From Luteibacter jiangsuensis (lineage in GTDB: Bacteria; Pseudomonadota; Gammaproteobacteria; Xanthomonadales; Rhodanobacteraceae), in NCBI RefSeq assembly GCF_030812295.1, contig NZ_JAUSSK010000002.1:372001-436000 (forward strand): a DNA stretch of 64,000 nucleotides, written 5' to 3'. The notes beneath the pieces were generated by a model. It was not told the DNA's origin. It did no database searches and saw only the letters and a program-made list of their open reading frames with translations. Below, piece by piece: positions 9,432-18,301 of the stretch; the first letter of the stretch is position 1; every line of letters begins with the position of its first letter. Made by a program: the position numbers and the translations under genes.

Positions 9432-9569
9432 TCAGCCTTTCTTGCCGGCGGCAACATACACATGAGTGGTGTCGTATTGGGGACCGACCGCGAAGTCCCA
9501 TATCGAAGCGAAGGTGGCCGGCACGATCGCCAGCGCCAGGGTGGCATGGAGAATCTGCGTTCGAATCAT
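9432..9569 (-). pseudogene. 45-codon remnant of a secreted protein coupled to the AraC gene
   Basis: Starts with ATG overlapping the AraC stop (ATGA), giving MIRTQILHATLALAIVPATF, a typical signal sequence. It continues SIWDFAVGPQYDTTHVYVAA, then ends after GKKG. The second half resembles, from memory, the start of secreted glyoxalase/VOC-type proteins found next to AraC regulators, which are several times longer. I therefore read it as the surviving 5' end of a truncated gene. A genuine 45-residue exported peptide is the alternative. Confidence 0.5.
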
Positions 9570-10129
9570 GATGATTTGCCACGCCTCCGGTAGACGTTTG
9601 GCGTCATCCCCAAGGCGCTCTTGAAGGCACGCGTGAAGTGGGCCTGGTCGTTGAAGCCGAAGGCTATCGCGATATCGGCGATGGCTTCGTTGGAATGGGC
9701 AAGCCGGTGGCACGCCTGTTCCAGGCGTTTACCATGACGCCAACGATGCGGGCTCTCGCCAAAGGTCGCCTTGAACGCTCGGCTGAAGTAGCCTCGTGAC
9801 AGATTGCATGCGGCAGCCAGTTTGGTGATCGCGAGCGGCGTATCGAGTCGCGTGAGGGCGAGTTCCTCCACCACCTGGACTTGCCAGGCCGCCAAGCCAC
9901 TCCCCTGGCGCCGTTCGCCATGCCCTTCCGTCGATTCCCGGTGTATGCGCAACGCCAGGGCAATGTAGTGCGCGCAGGCGGCGCGGTCCGCGCGGTCGAA
10001 GTCGGCCAGCTGGCGGAGCGCCTGGTTCAGGAGCTGCCGCACCACGCGCGTCCGCGCGTGGCTTGGGGAGGTACGCGGCGCGACTGTTTCGTGTTGCATC
10101 TTGGCTTGGATGCTATCCGCCCGTGGCAT
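9566..10129 (-). CDS. AraC-family transcriptional regulator
   Basis: 187 residues from the ATG at 10129, which follows AGGGGG by eight bases; upstream codons in frame run into the divergent porin gene. Two helix-turn-helix motifs occupy about residues 80-183: LAITKLAAACNLSRGYFSRA with FKATFGESPHRW, then AIADIAIAFGFNDQAHFTRA with FKSALGMTPNVYRR. The N-terminal part is too short for a full ligand-binding cupin domain. It is divergent from the OprD-like porin and could control it or the truncated gene that overlaps its stop. Confidence 0.85.
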   Translation of the reverse strand: MPRADSIQAKMQHETVAPRTSPSHARTRVVRQLLNQALRQLADFDRADRAACAHYIALALRIHRESTEGHGERRQGSGLAAWQVQVVEELALTRLDTPLAITKLAAACNLSRGYFSRAFKATFGESPHRWRHGKRLEQACHRLAHSNEAIADIAIAFGFNDQAHFTRAFKSALGMTPNVYRRRGKSS

Positions 10130-10230
10130 ATGCGTGACCCCCTGTATGGGGGGATTCCCTGGCAGGTATCTCCAATCCGCATGTCCGTGAAAGCATCCAT
10201 GCTGGGTGCAACTATCGTCATGCCCTTTCC

Positions 10231-11574
10231 ATGTCCGCCCAGGAACCCGGCAGAGCCCGGGCATGGCGCCGCCCTGCGTCTTTGGGCCTCGTCCTGCTCG
10301 CGTGCCACGTACCCATCTCGACCGCTACTGATGCCTTGGCCGAAGGCCACGTCGACGGCAGCCTCCGTGTCTACGACTATCGCCGCGCGTACAGCGATCC
10401 GCACACGCCGGATGCATCGGCCTTCGCGACGGCATGGCTGCTCAATGCGCAAAGCCGCGAGTTCGGTGGGGGGTTCTCGGCCGGTGCATCCCTGGTCACC
10501 GCGAATGCGCTCGGCACCCGGCCGTCGGCGACGCGCCGGCTCGACGCGACCTTGATGGGCCGCGAAAATGCATTGACCGCCGTCAGCCAGGCCTATGTGC
10601 AGTTCCGGAACGATGCATGGACGGTACGCATCGGCGACCAGTACATCGATACGCCCTGGTTGGGGATAAGCGATTCGCGCGTGCTGCCGGCTTCGTATCG
10701 CGCCATGGCACTCGAGGCCCGGCCCGCGGAGGGATGGGTAGTCCGGCTGATCCGAAGCTACGACTGGAAGAGCCGTACCTCCGATCGCTTCCACCCCGAC
10801 AATCTTTACTACCCGACGAACTACGACGGCGACCCCATTTACGGCGGCAACGGTGCGCTGCCTGCGGACGCCCGCGCGTTCGGGGGTACGTGGTCAGCCG
10901 GCGTCGCATACACCTCCGGCCCGTTCAAGGGCGAGGCGTGGTTCTACGACTTCCTTCGCTTTGCTCGCATGACGTACCTGGAAGGCACCTGGACATTCCA
11001 ATCCCGTGGCGAGTGGACACCGTTCCTCGCCGGACAACTTGTCGAGGAATGGAGCGGTAGCGGGAACACCCTCGTCGATACGAGGATCCGGGTCATCGGC
11101 GTTGCCGGTACACGGGTACGCAGCGAGATCCCCGGTGTGGACATGGGCATGCGCATACGCGATACGACCGTGGATCTTGCATGGAACCGGGTGATGCGAC
11201 AGGCGTCGGGAACGATCGGTGGCGGCGCCCTCATCTCCCCCTATACCGCGACCTATGCCACCGACCCGCTCTATACGACGTCCATGTTGCGCGGTCTGGT
11301 GGAACAGGGTCCCGGTGATGCGTGGAAGTTGAAGGCGAAGCAGGCATTCCTCGCCGGCCGCCTGCAAATCGTGACCGCCTACACACGATATCGCACGCTG
11401 TACCGCGGTGACAGCCACGATGTGTATGTCGATGTCATCTATCGGCTCGACGGGCGATGGCGAGGCTTGCAGTTGCGCAACCGGTGGGAACGCTCCAGCG
11501 GCGGTGCGAACAACCTCAATCCCGGCAATCGGCCCTTCTCGTTCGATCGCGTGATGATCTCGTTCGCCTTCTGA
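10231..11574 (+). CDS. OprD-family outer membrane porin
   Basis: 447 residues, the normal size for OprD/OpdK-type 18-strand porins that take up amino acids, peptides or aromatic acids. A signal (ASLGLVLLACHVPISTATDA) is followed by GSLRVYDYRRAYSDPH, the conserved region AFATAWLLNAQSREFGGGFS, and ENALTAVSQAYVQFRNDAWT. It ends VMISFAF, with the terminal phenylalanine expected of a barrel. The ATG has only a weak ribosome site, so the start is less sure. The 127 bases after it separate it from the response regulator. Confidence 0.87.
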   Translation: MSAQEPGRARAWRRPASLGLVLLACHVPISTATDALAEGHVDGSLRVYDYRRAYSDPHTPDASAFATAWLLNAQSREFGGGFSAGASLVTANALGTRPSATRRLDATLMGRENALTAVSQAYVQFRNDAWTVRIGDQYIDTPWLGISDSRVLPASYRAMALEARPAEGWVVRLIRSYDWKSRTSDRFHPDNLYYPTNYDGDPIYGGNGALPADARAFGGTWSAGVAYTSGPFKGEAWFYDFLRFARMTYLEGTWTFQSRGEWTPFLAGQLVEEWSGSGNTLVDTRIRVIGVAGTRVRSEIPGVDMGMRIRDTTVDLAWNRVMRQASGTIGGGALISPYTATYATDPLYTTSMLRGLVEQGPGDAWKLKAKQAFLAGRLQIVTAYTRYRTLYRGDSHDVYVDVIYRLDGRWRGLQLRNRWERSSGGANNLNPGNRPFSFDRVMISFAF

Positions 11575-11701
11575 GCCGGCAGACCCTGGATCAGCGGAAC
11601 CATGGCCTCGAGCGCAGGCGCGCCACCGTCCGATCGGGCAGCCGATAGGTCACCAGGGTCGCTTAGGGTAAGCTCGCGCCCGTACCGATTCGACGGCTCC
11701 C

Positions 11702-12325
11702 ATGACCGCACGCCCCCTCCGCATCCTCGTTGTCGACGACCATCCGCTCTTCCGTGCGGGTGTGGTGGCGATGTTGTCTGCCGATCCGGGCATGGTCGTA
11801 GCCGGTGAAGCGGACACGGGAAAATCGGCGATCGATGCGTTCCGGACGCTGCGCCCGGACGTGGCCCTGGTGGACCTGATGTTGCCCGACCTGTCGGGCG
11901 ACCAGGTCATCGCAGCGATGCGCAGGATCGATCCGCTGGCCCGCGTGGTCGTGTTGACCACCTATGCCGGCGATGCCTCCGCGCGTCGCGCGCTTGACGC
12001 GGGTGCCCAGGGCTATCTCCTGAAGACTTCACTGGCCGACGACCTCGTCTCGACCGTCCGGTCCGTCCATGAGGGTGATCTGCGCGTATCGCCGGAAGTG
12101 GCGCAACAGCTGGCGGAACACAGCGGGGATGAATGCCTGACCGACCGGGAGATCGCCGTGCTTCGGGGCGTTGGCGCCGGCCTGTCGAACAAACAGATTG
12201 CGCAGCGGCTGGGGCTGTCCACGGAAACGGTGAAGGAATACCTGTCCAACGCGATGGGCAAGCTGCACGCCAGCAACCGCGCGCACGCACTGGCCATCGC
12301 GCTCGCACGAGGTTTCCTTCGCTAG
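11702..12325 (+). CDS. LuxR-type response regulator, orphan
   Basis: 207 residues. The receiver domain has the acidic pair in ILVVDDHPLFRAG, the phospho-acceptor Asp58 in VALVDLMLPDLSG, the conserved Thr in VVLTTYA and Lys in GYLLKTS. The NarL/LuxR helix-turn-helix covers about residues 142-200 (LTDREIAVLRGVGAGLSNKQ, LGLSTETVKEYLSNAMGKL). No histidine kinase lies next to it. Part of its receiver region (bases 11934-11988) is copied 2 kb downstream beyond a ketosynthase gene, so the locus has been rearranged. Confidence 0.9.
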   Translation: MTARPLRILVVDDHPLFRAGVVAMLSADPGMVVAGEADTGKSAIDAFRTLRPDVALVDLMLPDLSGDQVIAAMRRIDPLARVVVLTTYAGDASARRALDAGAQGYLLKTSLADDLVSTVRSVHEGDLRVSPEVAQQLAEHSGDECLTDREIAVLRGVGAGLSNKQIAQRLGLSTETVKEYLSNAMGKLHASNRAHALAIALARGFLR

Positions 12326-12442
12326 TCTTGGCGTACTTTCGGCCATCACCATTGATCGATGAAGTCGACGAGGGCGCGTGTGACGAAGTGTGGGCATTCG
12401 AGATTGGATATATGACCGGCCCCGGTATCAACGGAGAAGTCC

Positions 12443-13693
12443 TTATCCGAATCGATGAGACGTTAAAAGCGCATGGGCGTTGGTACCACCAAGACCGAAC
12501 GCGCTGACTCCCATGAAATGCCTGCGCCGGGGATTCAGCGACCTCATGGCCTTCATGAGCTGCACCGGAGAACATGCGTCGAGGAGAGGTGCGGGTGAGT
12601 CGGCGTACGCGCTCGGCGGAATGTGCGCGTAATGGATCATGAGAGCTATCTTGATCACGCCAGCAATGCCCGATGCGGCTTCCGCATGGCCGATAAGGCT
12701 TTTTATCGATCCGAGCCAACATGGCGGGTCGCGACCACTGAACACTTGTTGTAGTGCCCTTATTTCCATGAGGTCGCCTTGCTGGATGCCCGTCCCGTGA
12801 CCCTCCACATAGGCGATCTCATGGGGCTGGATTCCAGCGCTCGCGTAGGTCTGCCGAAGAAGTTCCACCTGCGCCTGTACGCTGGGAGCGGTAAACCTGT
12901 TTGACTGCCCTCCGTGATTGACCCCCGTGGCATTCACGGCGGCATAGCTTTTTCGGCACCGCACCGGCAGATCCTGCTCCCGCTGGAGAAGCAGCACCCC
13001 TACGCCCTCGGAGCGACCCATTCCATTGGCATCGCGGCTGTAAGAACGGCATCCACCATCCGACGCACCAACTCCTGCATCTCGATAGAACTTTTGCAAC
13101 AAGGTGGACAGGATGACGTTGACGCCCGCGACCAAGGCGAAGTCACACTCGAATTCACGCAGCGACCTGACTGCGTGGTGCATCGCCACCAACGACGACG
13201 AACATGCCGTGTCGATGGTCATACTGGGTCCACGAAGATCGAGTTCATAGGAGAGGCGATTGGCAATCAGGCATAAGCCGTTGCCGGTGATGTCCTCCGG
13301 TAGCGTTTGTGCGACGTCGCCCCATTTCAGATACGCCAGGTCGTTAGTCATCGCTCCTACGAATACCCCGGTTCGGCTACCTCCGATTTCGTCGAAGGTC
13401 AGTCCCGCATCTTCCAGCGCTCTGCACGCATGTATGAGGACCAGCTTTTGCTGCGGGTCCATCCTGGCCGCCTCACGCTCTGGAATGTGGAAAAGGCGTG
13501 GGTCGAAGCGGCCTTCATGCTCGATATATCCGCCTCGCACGGGAATCTGAAGCACCTCTGCCTGACGGATGAACTCACGACGGTAAGCTGGCGGGTCGCC
13601 GATGGCGGAACGATTGGCACTGATGAGGCGCCAGTAGGCGTCAAGACCCTCCGCACCCGGAAAGTGACAACTCATCCCTGCGATCGCGATCAT
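12443..13693 (-). CDS. Stand-alone polyketide-type beta-ketoacyl synthase (KS) domain protein
   Basis: 416 residues from the ATG at 13693, which follows GGGAGGT by six bases. It begins exactly like a modular PKS ketosynthase (MIAIAGMSCHFPGAEGLDAY) and ends exactly at the KS end (FGLGGTNAHALLTSHRFG). There is no acyltransferase, carrier or release domain. The catalytic triad is intact: Cys164 in DTACSSS, His299 in EGHGTG and His336 in IGHAEAASG. It could form carbon-carbon bonds on a carrier protein encoded elsewhere, or be a cut-out PKS piece. Base composition is visibly lower in GC than flanking genes and it points against them. A phosphopantetheinyl transferase lies about 18 kb away. Confidence 0.85.
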   Translation of the reverse strand: MIAIAGMSCHFPGAEGLDAYWRLISANRSAIGDPPAYRREFIRQAEVLQIPVRGGYIEHEGRFDPRLFHIPEREAARMDPQQKLVLIHACRALEDAGLTFDEIGGSRTGVFVGAMTNDLAYLKWGDVAQTLPEDITGNGLCLIANRLSYELDLRGPSMTIDTACSSSLVAMHHAVRSLREFECDFALVAGVNVILSTLLQKFYRDAGVGASDGGCRSYSRDANGMGRSEGVGVLLLQREQDLPVRCRKSYAAVNATGVNHGGQSNRFTAPSVQAQVELLRQTYASAGIQPHEIAYVEGHGTGIQQGDLMEIRALQQVFSGRDPPCWLGSIKSLIGHAEAASGIAGVIKIALMIHYAHIPPSAYADSPAPLLDACSPVQLMKAMRSLNPRRRHFMGVSAFGLGGTNAHALLTSHRFG

Positions 13694-14033
13694 GACGGTA
13701 CCTCCCTGTACGGCGTCGCTGCATGAAGTACCGTCTTCAGCGATCGGAAGAACTCCAGTACTGGTCACTCAGAAAATCGGCCATTTTGTCGTGTCCATAC
13801 ATTCATTCCTTGAATGGGTGATTCCATATGCAGCCGATCATCCGGTATGCGTCTTACACACTATGCAACACGATCTCATTGTTGGAATACGCCACAGGTC
13901 GTAGGTCTTCGCTAAGGCAATTCGGCTGGGCGCCACCCGGCGGTAGACCGTACGGACAAATGAGTTTCCAACGAACGATCCGCTGGCCCGCGTGGTCGTG
14001 CCAACCACCTATGCCGGTGATGCCTCCGCCAGG
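13694..14033. other. AT-richer gap with KS promoter and a gene fragment
   Basis: 340 bases. About 13740-13910 is AT-rich compared with surroundings and probably holds the KS promoter on the minus strand. The last ~55 bases are a copied piece of the response regulator gene. No reading frame here looks real. Confidence 0.5.
13976..14030 (+). pseudogene. Fragment duplicated from the LuxR response regulator gene
   Basis: About 55 bases beginning CGATCCGCTGGCCCGCGTGG and continuing to GATGCCTCCGC match bases 11934-11988 with roughly four mismatches. In the intact gene this encodes DPLARVVVLTTYAGDASA. It stands alone here, 10 bases from the stop of the metallo-hydrolase gene, with no start or remaining domains. 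It marks the far edge of the ketosynthase insert. Confidence 0.85.
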
Positions 14034-14972
14034 TCAGGGGGTGCGATCGTAGTTCACAGGCACCCACTGGTAGCCGTCGCCAGCGCGCTTGAGGTGGCCC
14101 AGCCCTGGGAACGATACGTGCGCCGCGGCGACCCAGTAGCCCTTGGCCGTGGCTTCATCCAGCGCCCGCTTGCGCGACGTGGCCGCTGCGGCTTCATCGT
14201 AGTCGTAGCGGATGGAGACGCCAGGCTCCGCCAGCTGGACCGTCGCGACGTGCACGGTGTCCCCCCAGGCAAGCAGGTGCTCGTCGCCGCTGCTGACCAG
14301 GTACCACGTGTGGCCAGGTGTATGACCGGGAGCCGGTAGGGAACGAATGCCCGGCAGGATGTCGGTCTCGCCGCTGAAGGTCACGACATGTCCTGCCTTC
14401 AGATAGGGTCCGAGCGAATCCATCGCGCCGGCGAACATCGGCAGGAGGATCTTGGGCACCTTCGGCTCGTTGGCGGGGTCCAACCAGAAATCGGAGTCGG
14501 CCTTGTTCACGTGCACGATGGCGTTCGGGAAGAACATCGTGCCATTACGGATGAGTCCGCCGACATGGTCGCGATGCAGGTGTGTCAGCAGGATATCCGT
14601 CACGTCTTCGGGCCGGTATCCCGCGGCGGCGAGGGCGGCGGGAAGGAAGCCGCCGTCGCCCGCGTAGAGCGGACCGGCGCCCGTGTCGATGAGCACCAAC
14701 CTGTCCGGCGTCTTGACGAGGAAGGCGTTGATCGAACCCTGCACCGGCGAGGCGAGGTAATCCGCGTGAAGCAGGCTGTCGATCTTGCTCCGTTCGATGT
14801 GCGTCAGCAATTCATCCGCCGGAAAGGGATGCGTGCCATCCAGCAGCGCAGTGATTTCATCCCCGCCCATGCGCATGCGATAGAAGCCGGGACCTTGCGG
14901 ACCCACCCGTACATCGGTTGCCGAGGCGACGGAAACGATGACGGCGAACGCCAGCAACCACCACGCGCGCAT
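14034..14972 (-). CDS. Secreted metallo-beta-lactamase-fold hydrolase
   Basis: 312 residues from the ATG whose A is the last base of the upstream gene's TGA. The signal peptide is MRAWWLLAFAVIVSVASA. Metal ligands are visible: THLHRDHVGG (HxHxDH), a His in PAPGHTPGHT and an Asp in LAWGDTVHVA, with a late His in AAAHVSFPGLGH. Region order resembles the lactonase/arylsulfatase-like MBL subfamily acting on small esters or lactones. Coupling to the alpha/beta hydrolase gene suggests a two-step breakdown. The exact substrate cannot be told. Confidence 0.87.
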   Translation of the reverse strand: MRAWWLLAFAVIVSVASATDVRVGPQGPGFYRMRMGGDEITALLDGTHPFPADELLTHIERSKIDSLLHADYLASPVQGSINAFLVKTPDRLVLIDTGAGPLYAGDGGFLPAALAAAGYRPEDVTDILLTHLHRDHVGGLIRNGTMFFPNAIVHVNKADSDFWLDPANEPKVPKILLPMFAGAMDSLGPYLKAGHVVTFSGETDILPGIRSLPAPGHTPGHTWYLVSSGDEHLLAWGDTVHVATVQLAEPGVSIRYDYDEAAAATSRKRALDEATAKGYWVAAAHVSFPGLGHLKRAGDGYQWVPVNYDRTP

Positions 14973-15835
14973 CACGCCTTGGCTCCCGTCCAGCCCTGCA
15001 GGAAGTCGAGCAGGAGGCCGTTGACGATGTCCGGCTGTTCTTCCTGTGGCAGGTGCCCGCACTGGGCGATCGGCTCCGCACGCAGGTCATGCGCCATGCC
15101 CTTCCACACCGCCGCCATGTCGAAGGTGCCGCCGACCGCCTCGAAGTCGGCGCCCCACAGCGACATCGTCGGGCACCCGATCAGCACGTCCGCATCCTGC
15201 TCGTCCTGGAGCACGTCCTCCGGTGCGGCGCGATAGTCGGCCATCGCCCCGCGCACCGCACCGGGTGCTCGGTACGCCTCGACGTAAGCGTCGAAGTCCG
15301 CGCCTCGTATGGTCTGGGGGTCGTAACACCAGTCGGTGAAGAAGTGGCGCAACCAGAGATCCTCACGACCCGCGATCAGCGCCTCGGGCAAGTCCGGCAC
15401 CTGGTGGAACAGGAAGAACCAGTACGCCTTGGCCACCTTGGCGTTCATGGACTGGGCGACGATGCGCGTGGGCACGTTGTCCATCACGACGAGACGATCC
15501 ACGCGCTGCGGATGGTCCTTGGTGAAGCGTGTCGCGACGCGTGCGCCCCGATCGTGGCCGACCAGCGAGATGCGCTCCATGCCGAGGTGGTCGAGCAAGG
15601 CGGCGAGGTCGCGCGCCATGTTGCGTTTGTCGTATCCGGTCGCGGGTTTATCGGTCTTGCCATAGCCGCGCAGGTCGGGCGCGATCACCCGGTAGTGCTG
15701 GGCGAGCACCGGGATTTGATGTCGCCACGCGTAGTTCGTTTCGGGAAAGCCATGCAGAAGGACCACCGGCGCCCCTTCGCCTGCTTCGATGTAGTGTTGC
15801 CGGATGCCGTTCGCCTTGACGGTGTGGTGTTTCAT
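14972..15835 (-). CDS. Alpha/beta hydrolase, haloacetate dehalogenase/epoxide hydrolase-like
   Basis: 287 residues from the ATG at 15835 (MKHHTVKANGIRQHYIEAG); upstream codons in frame are low in plausibility. The oxyanion motif VVLLHGFPETNYAWRHQIP, the loop DLRGYGKTDKP and the nucleophile elbow VGHDRGARV (Asp nucleophile) are those of fluoroacetate dehalogenase and related epoxide hydrolases, as is AYWFFLFHQVPDLPEALI in the cap. The likely catalytic His is in QCGHLPQEEQP. An Asp nucleophile argues against a simple esterase. Confidence 0.85.
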   Translation of the reverse strand: MKHHTVKANGIRQHYIEAGEGAPVVLLHGFPETNYAWRHQIPVLAQHYRVIAPDLRGYGKTDKPATGYDKRNMARDLAALLDHLGMERISLVGHDRGARVATRFTKDHPQRVDRLVVMDNVPTRIVAQSMNAKVAKAYWFFLFHQVPDLPEALIAGREDLWLRHFFTDWCYDPQTIRGADFDAYVEAYRAPGAVRGAMADYRAAPEDVLQDEQDADVLIGCPTMSLWGADFEAVGGTFDMAAVWKGMAHDLRAEPIAQCGHLPQEEQPDIVNGLLLDFLQGWTGAKA

Positions 15836-16028
15836 TGCCGGGGACAGCCGCTTGCCGTGGGAAGGCGGAGGGTATCTGGCGGGTGTATTGGAGGATAGAA
15901 CGTTTGGGATGGCGCCGGTGGCTTCGTGCAAGCGTGTTCTTGCAGGGACCTCACGTGTACCGGTGCTTCGTGAGCCGGTCCCGACATGCTAGCGTTAGGG
16001 TCTGGCTCGTTGCCTTTTTCGGAATACC

Positions 16029-16616
16029 ATGCGTGGATGCGAGGCACATGACGCGGTCATCCTGGCTGCCGGGGGCAACGGCCGGCTGGACACGCCAAAG
16101 CAGCTTCTGACGGTTGCCGGTGAGACCTTGCTCCAGCGTGCCGTCCGCATGGCCAGGGCCACCGGCCCTACCCATCTGATGGTGGTGTTGGGCGCGCATG
16201 CCGAACAGCTGGCTCCCCTGGTGACGGGTACCGCCATCCTGTTCGACCCTACATGGGAAGAAGGCGTGGCTTCATCCCTGCGTCGCACGGCCGCGGCGCT
16301 GGCCGGCCGGCCTTACCCCTTGCTGGTCGTCGTGGCTGACCAGCCTTGCCTCACCCAGGAGCACCTCGACAAGTTGCTGGTCGCCTATGACGGCAGTTGT
16401 GACGTGGTATCGGCGTACGGAGATGCCCTGGGTCCGCCGGCGTTGCTTCGTCCACAGACGCTGGCCCAAGCCCGTACGCTCCGGGGCGATGCCGCCTTCC
16501 GCCGCCTGTGGACCGGCGGCCATCCGGCGGCGATTCGCCGCGATGCCCTGGCTCGCGCCCTGGATACTCCGGAAGACGTGGCGGATGCGGTTCGTGCGGG
16601 GCTCATCGACGGCTAG
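16029..16616 (+). CDS. MobA-like nucleotidyltransferase (molybdenum cofactor cytidylyltransferase type)
   Basis: 195 residues. The nucleotide-binding signature is AVILAAGGNGRLDTPKQLL, followed by VADQPCLTQEHLDKLL with the metal-binding Asp, and GPPALLRPQTL. This is the MocA/MobA family that adds CMP or GMP to molybdopterin. Xanthine dehydrogenase/PaoABC-type enzymes use the cytidine form, so this protein is a good candidate to mature PaoABC at the left of the window. That link is inference, as the genes are 14 kb apart. Confidence 0.85.
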   Translation: MRGCEAHDAVILAAGGNGRLDTPKQLLTVAGETLLQRAVRMARATGPTHLMVVLGAHAEQLAPLVTGTAILFDPTWEEGVASSLRRTAAALAGRPYPLLVVVADQPCLTQEHLDKLLVAYDGSCDVVSAYGDALGPPALLRPQTLAQARTLRGDAAFRRLWTGGHPAAIRRDALARALDTPEDVADAVRAGLIDG

Positions 16617-16759
16617 CGGGACATACGGCCTTCGGCGTGATCCGCATGTCAGGAGTTCGCCATGACTCGGGCCTGCACGTGCCTGCTCCGATGCCTTCTA
16701 ATGACATCGCTGGAAAATGCCGATGGTTACAATTGATAACGACAACAGGGGAACTCGCT

Positions 16760-17584
16760 TTGAACGTGCGAACCCAGGCTCTTGGCTTCCATTGGACGTT
16801 GGCAATAGTGCTGCTCGTTGGCCTAGCGCCTTTTGGCCGTGCCACCGCAGCCCGAGCCGGCGATGCGGACGACCCTTACGCCTGTGAGATCGGGATGTTC
16901 GCGGAAACCGCCAAAGCCATAGGATTCGCAGGCGATGACGCCTTATGGGGCGACAGTATGTTCAATGCGTGCCGCTACGACCCGGGTCGCGATAGCCGCA
17001 TCATCGTTGCTCTGACCTATCTCGCGGGCGAGGAGAAGAGCGGCCAGAAATCTAACGACGATTCCAAATTCATGCGCGATCTCGACGTCGTTGTCCTTGA
17101 ACCGGACCGGCACACGGTCATGGCGCATGCGCACGAAGACACGGCTATCGAAGACGGCGGCGCTCGCCTCGAAGGCATCACCATCGATACAGCGCGATAC
17201 ATGCTGGCCCCCGGTCTGCGTGCTTTTGGAGTGAGTGTGAATAATGAAACTCACTGCACTTGTGCGAATAATAGTTCCACGAATCTCAAGCTATACGTGC
17301 AACACGGTCATCGGCTCGACAACGTCGCCACCATCGAAACCCATTCCTGGCAGGCAGGCTATGAGATGGGTGCGGAAACCCCAGCCGCTTGCACTTCGAC
17401 CGCCGCGCAAAAGAAAACCGTCGTCAATATCGCCAAAACCAGTAGCCATGGCTTGGCCGATCTACAACTCGTCACCACGGTGACGGGGGAGTACGACTTC
17501 GACGAAGATCCTTCGAAATGCCCGGCGATCAAACCGACGAAGACGATAACGACACTTCACTTCGATGGCACGACGTATAAATAG
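16760..17584 (+). CDS. Secreted protein of unknown function
   Basis: 274 residues from a TTG at 16760, chosen because AGGGGA lies seven bases before it and a signal sequence then begins at once (FHWTLAIVLLVGLAPFG). An ATG at 16691 in the same frame lacks a ribosome site. Six cysteines (YACEIG, NACRYDP, HCTCANN, AACTST, KCPAIK) suggest disulfides in the periplasm. The second half has HSWQAGYEMGAETPAACTS and ends TTLHFDGTTYK. I recognise no family. AT content is higher than in neighbours. Confidence 0.7.
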   Translation: MNVRTQALGFHWTLAIVLLVGLAPFGRATAARAGDADDPYACEIGMFAETAKAIGFAGDDALWGDSMFNACRYDPGRDSRIIVALTYLAGEEKSGQKSNDDSKFMRDLDVVVLEPDRHTVMAHAHEDTAIEDGGARLEGITIDTARYMLAPGLRAFGVSVNNETHCTCANNSSTNLKLYVQHGHRLDNVATIETHSWQAGYEMGAETPAACTSTAAQKKTVVNIAKTSSHGLADLQLVTTVTGEYDFDEDPSKCPAIKPTKTITTLHFDGTTYK

Positions 17585-17673
17585 CGGCCGAGCCAATCAT
17601 GACGAGGTCTTTCGGCAGGGGCCGGTGCCACCTGTCTGCCCCTAAGATGACCTGAGAACAAGGAGAACGAACC

Positions 17674-18258
17674 GTGTCGACGGAAGATTGGCTGAAACAA
17701 GGTATCAGCGCCGCTTGGTGGGTCTTGTTGGCCTGGTGGATATGGAGTTCGAGGGGTAACAAGAGTGCCGCGCGCGGCGAGCCATGGCATATCCGAGTGC
17801 TGCTCTATTGGATACCACTGGTGGTGGCGTTCGGCTTACTCGGGCCGGGCGACTGGTTCGGTCACACCTGGTTGCGCGAGGGCATCGTGCCGCATACGGT
17901 GCCCGTGTTCGCTGTTTCGCTGGTCATCGTCGTCGTGGGGGTGGGCCTGGCCATTTGGTCGCGCGTACTACTGGGACGCAACTGGAGCAGCGTCGTCCAG
18001 ATAAAGCGCGGCCACGAACTTGTGGAGGCTGGTCCGTATCGATACATTCGCCACCCCATCTACACCGGTATCCTGATCGCGTTCATCGGAACCGCGGCAA
18101 AGGAGGGCGACGTCCGTGGGATAGTCGCCATCTTGATACTTTTCGCGTCGTTCTGGCGGAAGCTACGGATGGAGGAGCGGATGCTTGGGGAGACATTCGG
18201 TGAGACGTACGCCGCATACAAGAGGCGTACGAAGGCGTTGATTCCCGGGATTCTCTAA
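17674..18258 (+). CDS. Isoprenylcysteine carboxyl methyltransferase (ICMT/PEMT-like) membrane protein
   Basis: 194 residues, GTG start preceded by AAGGAG at seven bases. About five membrane helices are visible (for example AAWWVLLAWWIWSS and VPVFAVSLVIVVVGVGLAIW). The SAM-binding core is GRNWSSVVQIKRGHELVEAG, then PYRYIRHPIYTGILIAF and the late Glu/Arg stretch RMEERMLGETFGETYAAYKR. Members methylate small lipids, isoprenoids or cysteine thiols in the inner membrane. The bacterial substrate is usually unknown. Confidence 0.88.
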   Translation: MSTEDWLKQGISAAWWVLLAWWIWSSRGNKSAARGEPWHIRVLLYWIPLVVAFGLLGPGDWFGHTWLREGIVPHTVPVFAVSLVIVVVGVGLAIWSRVLLGRNWSSVVQIKRGHELVEAGPYRYIRHPIYTGILIAFIGTAAKEGDVRGIVAILILFASFWRKLRMEERMLGETFGETYAAYKRRTKALIPGIL

Positions 18259-18301
18259 AACCCCGTCCGTCCGCACTCCCTTTTGAAGGTATCACCCAAC
18301 G

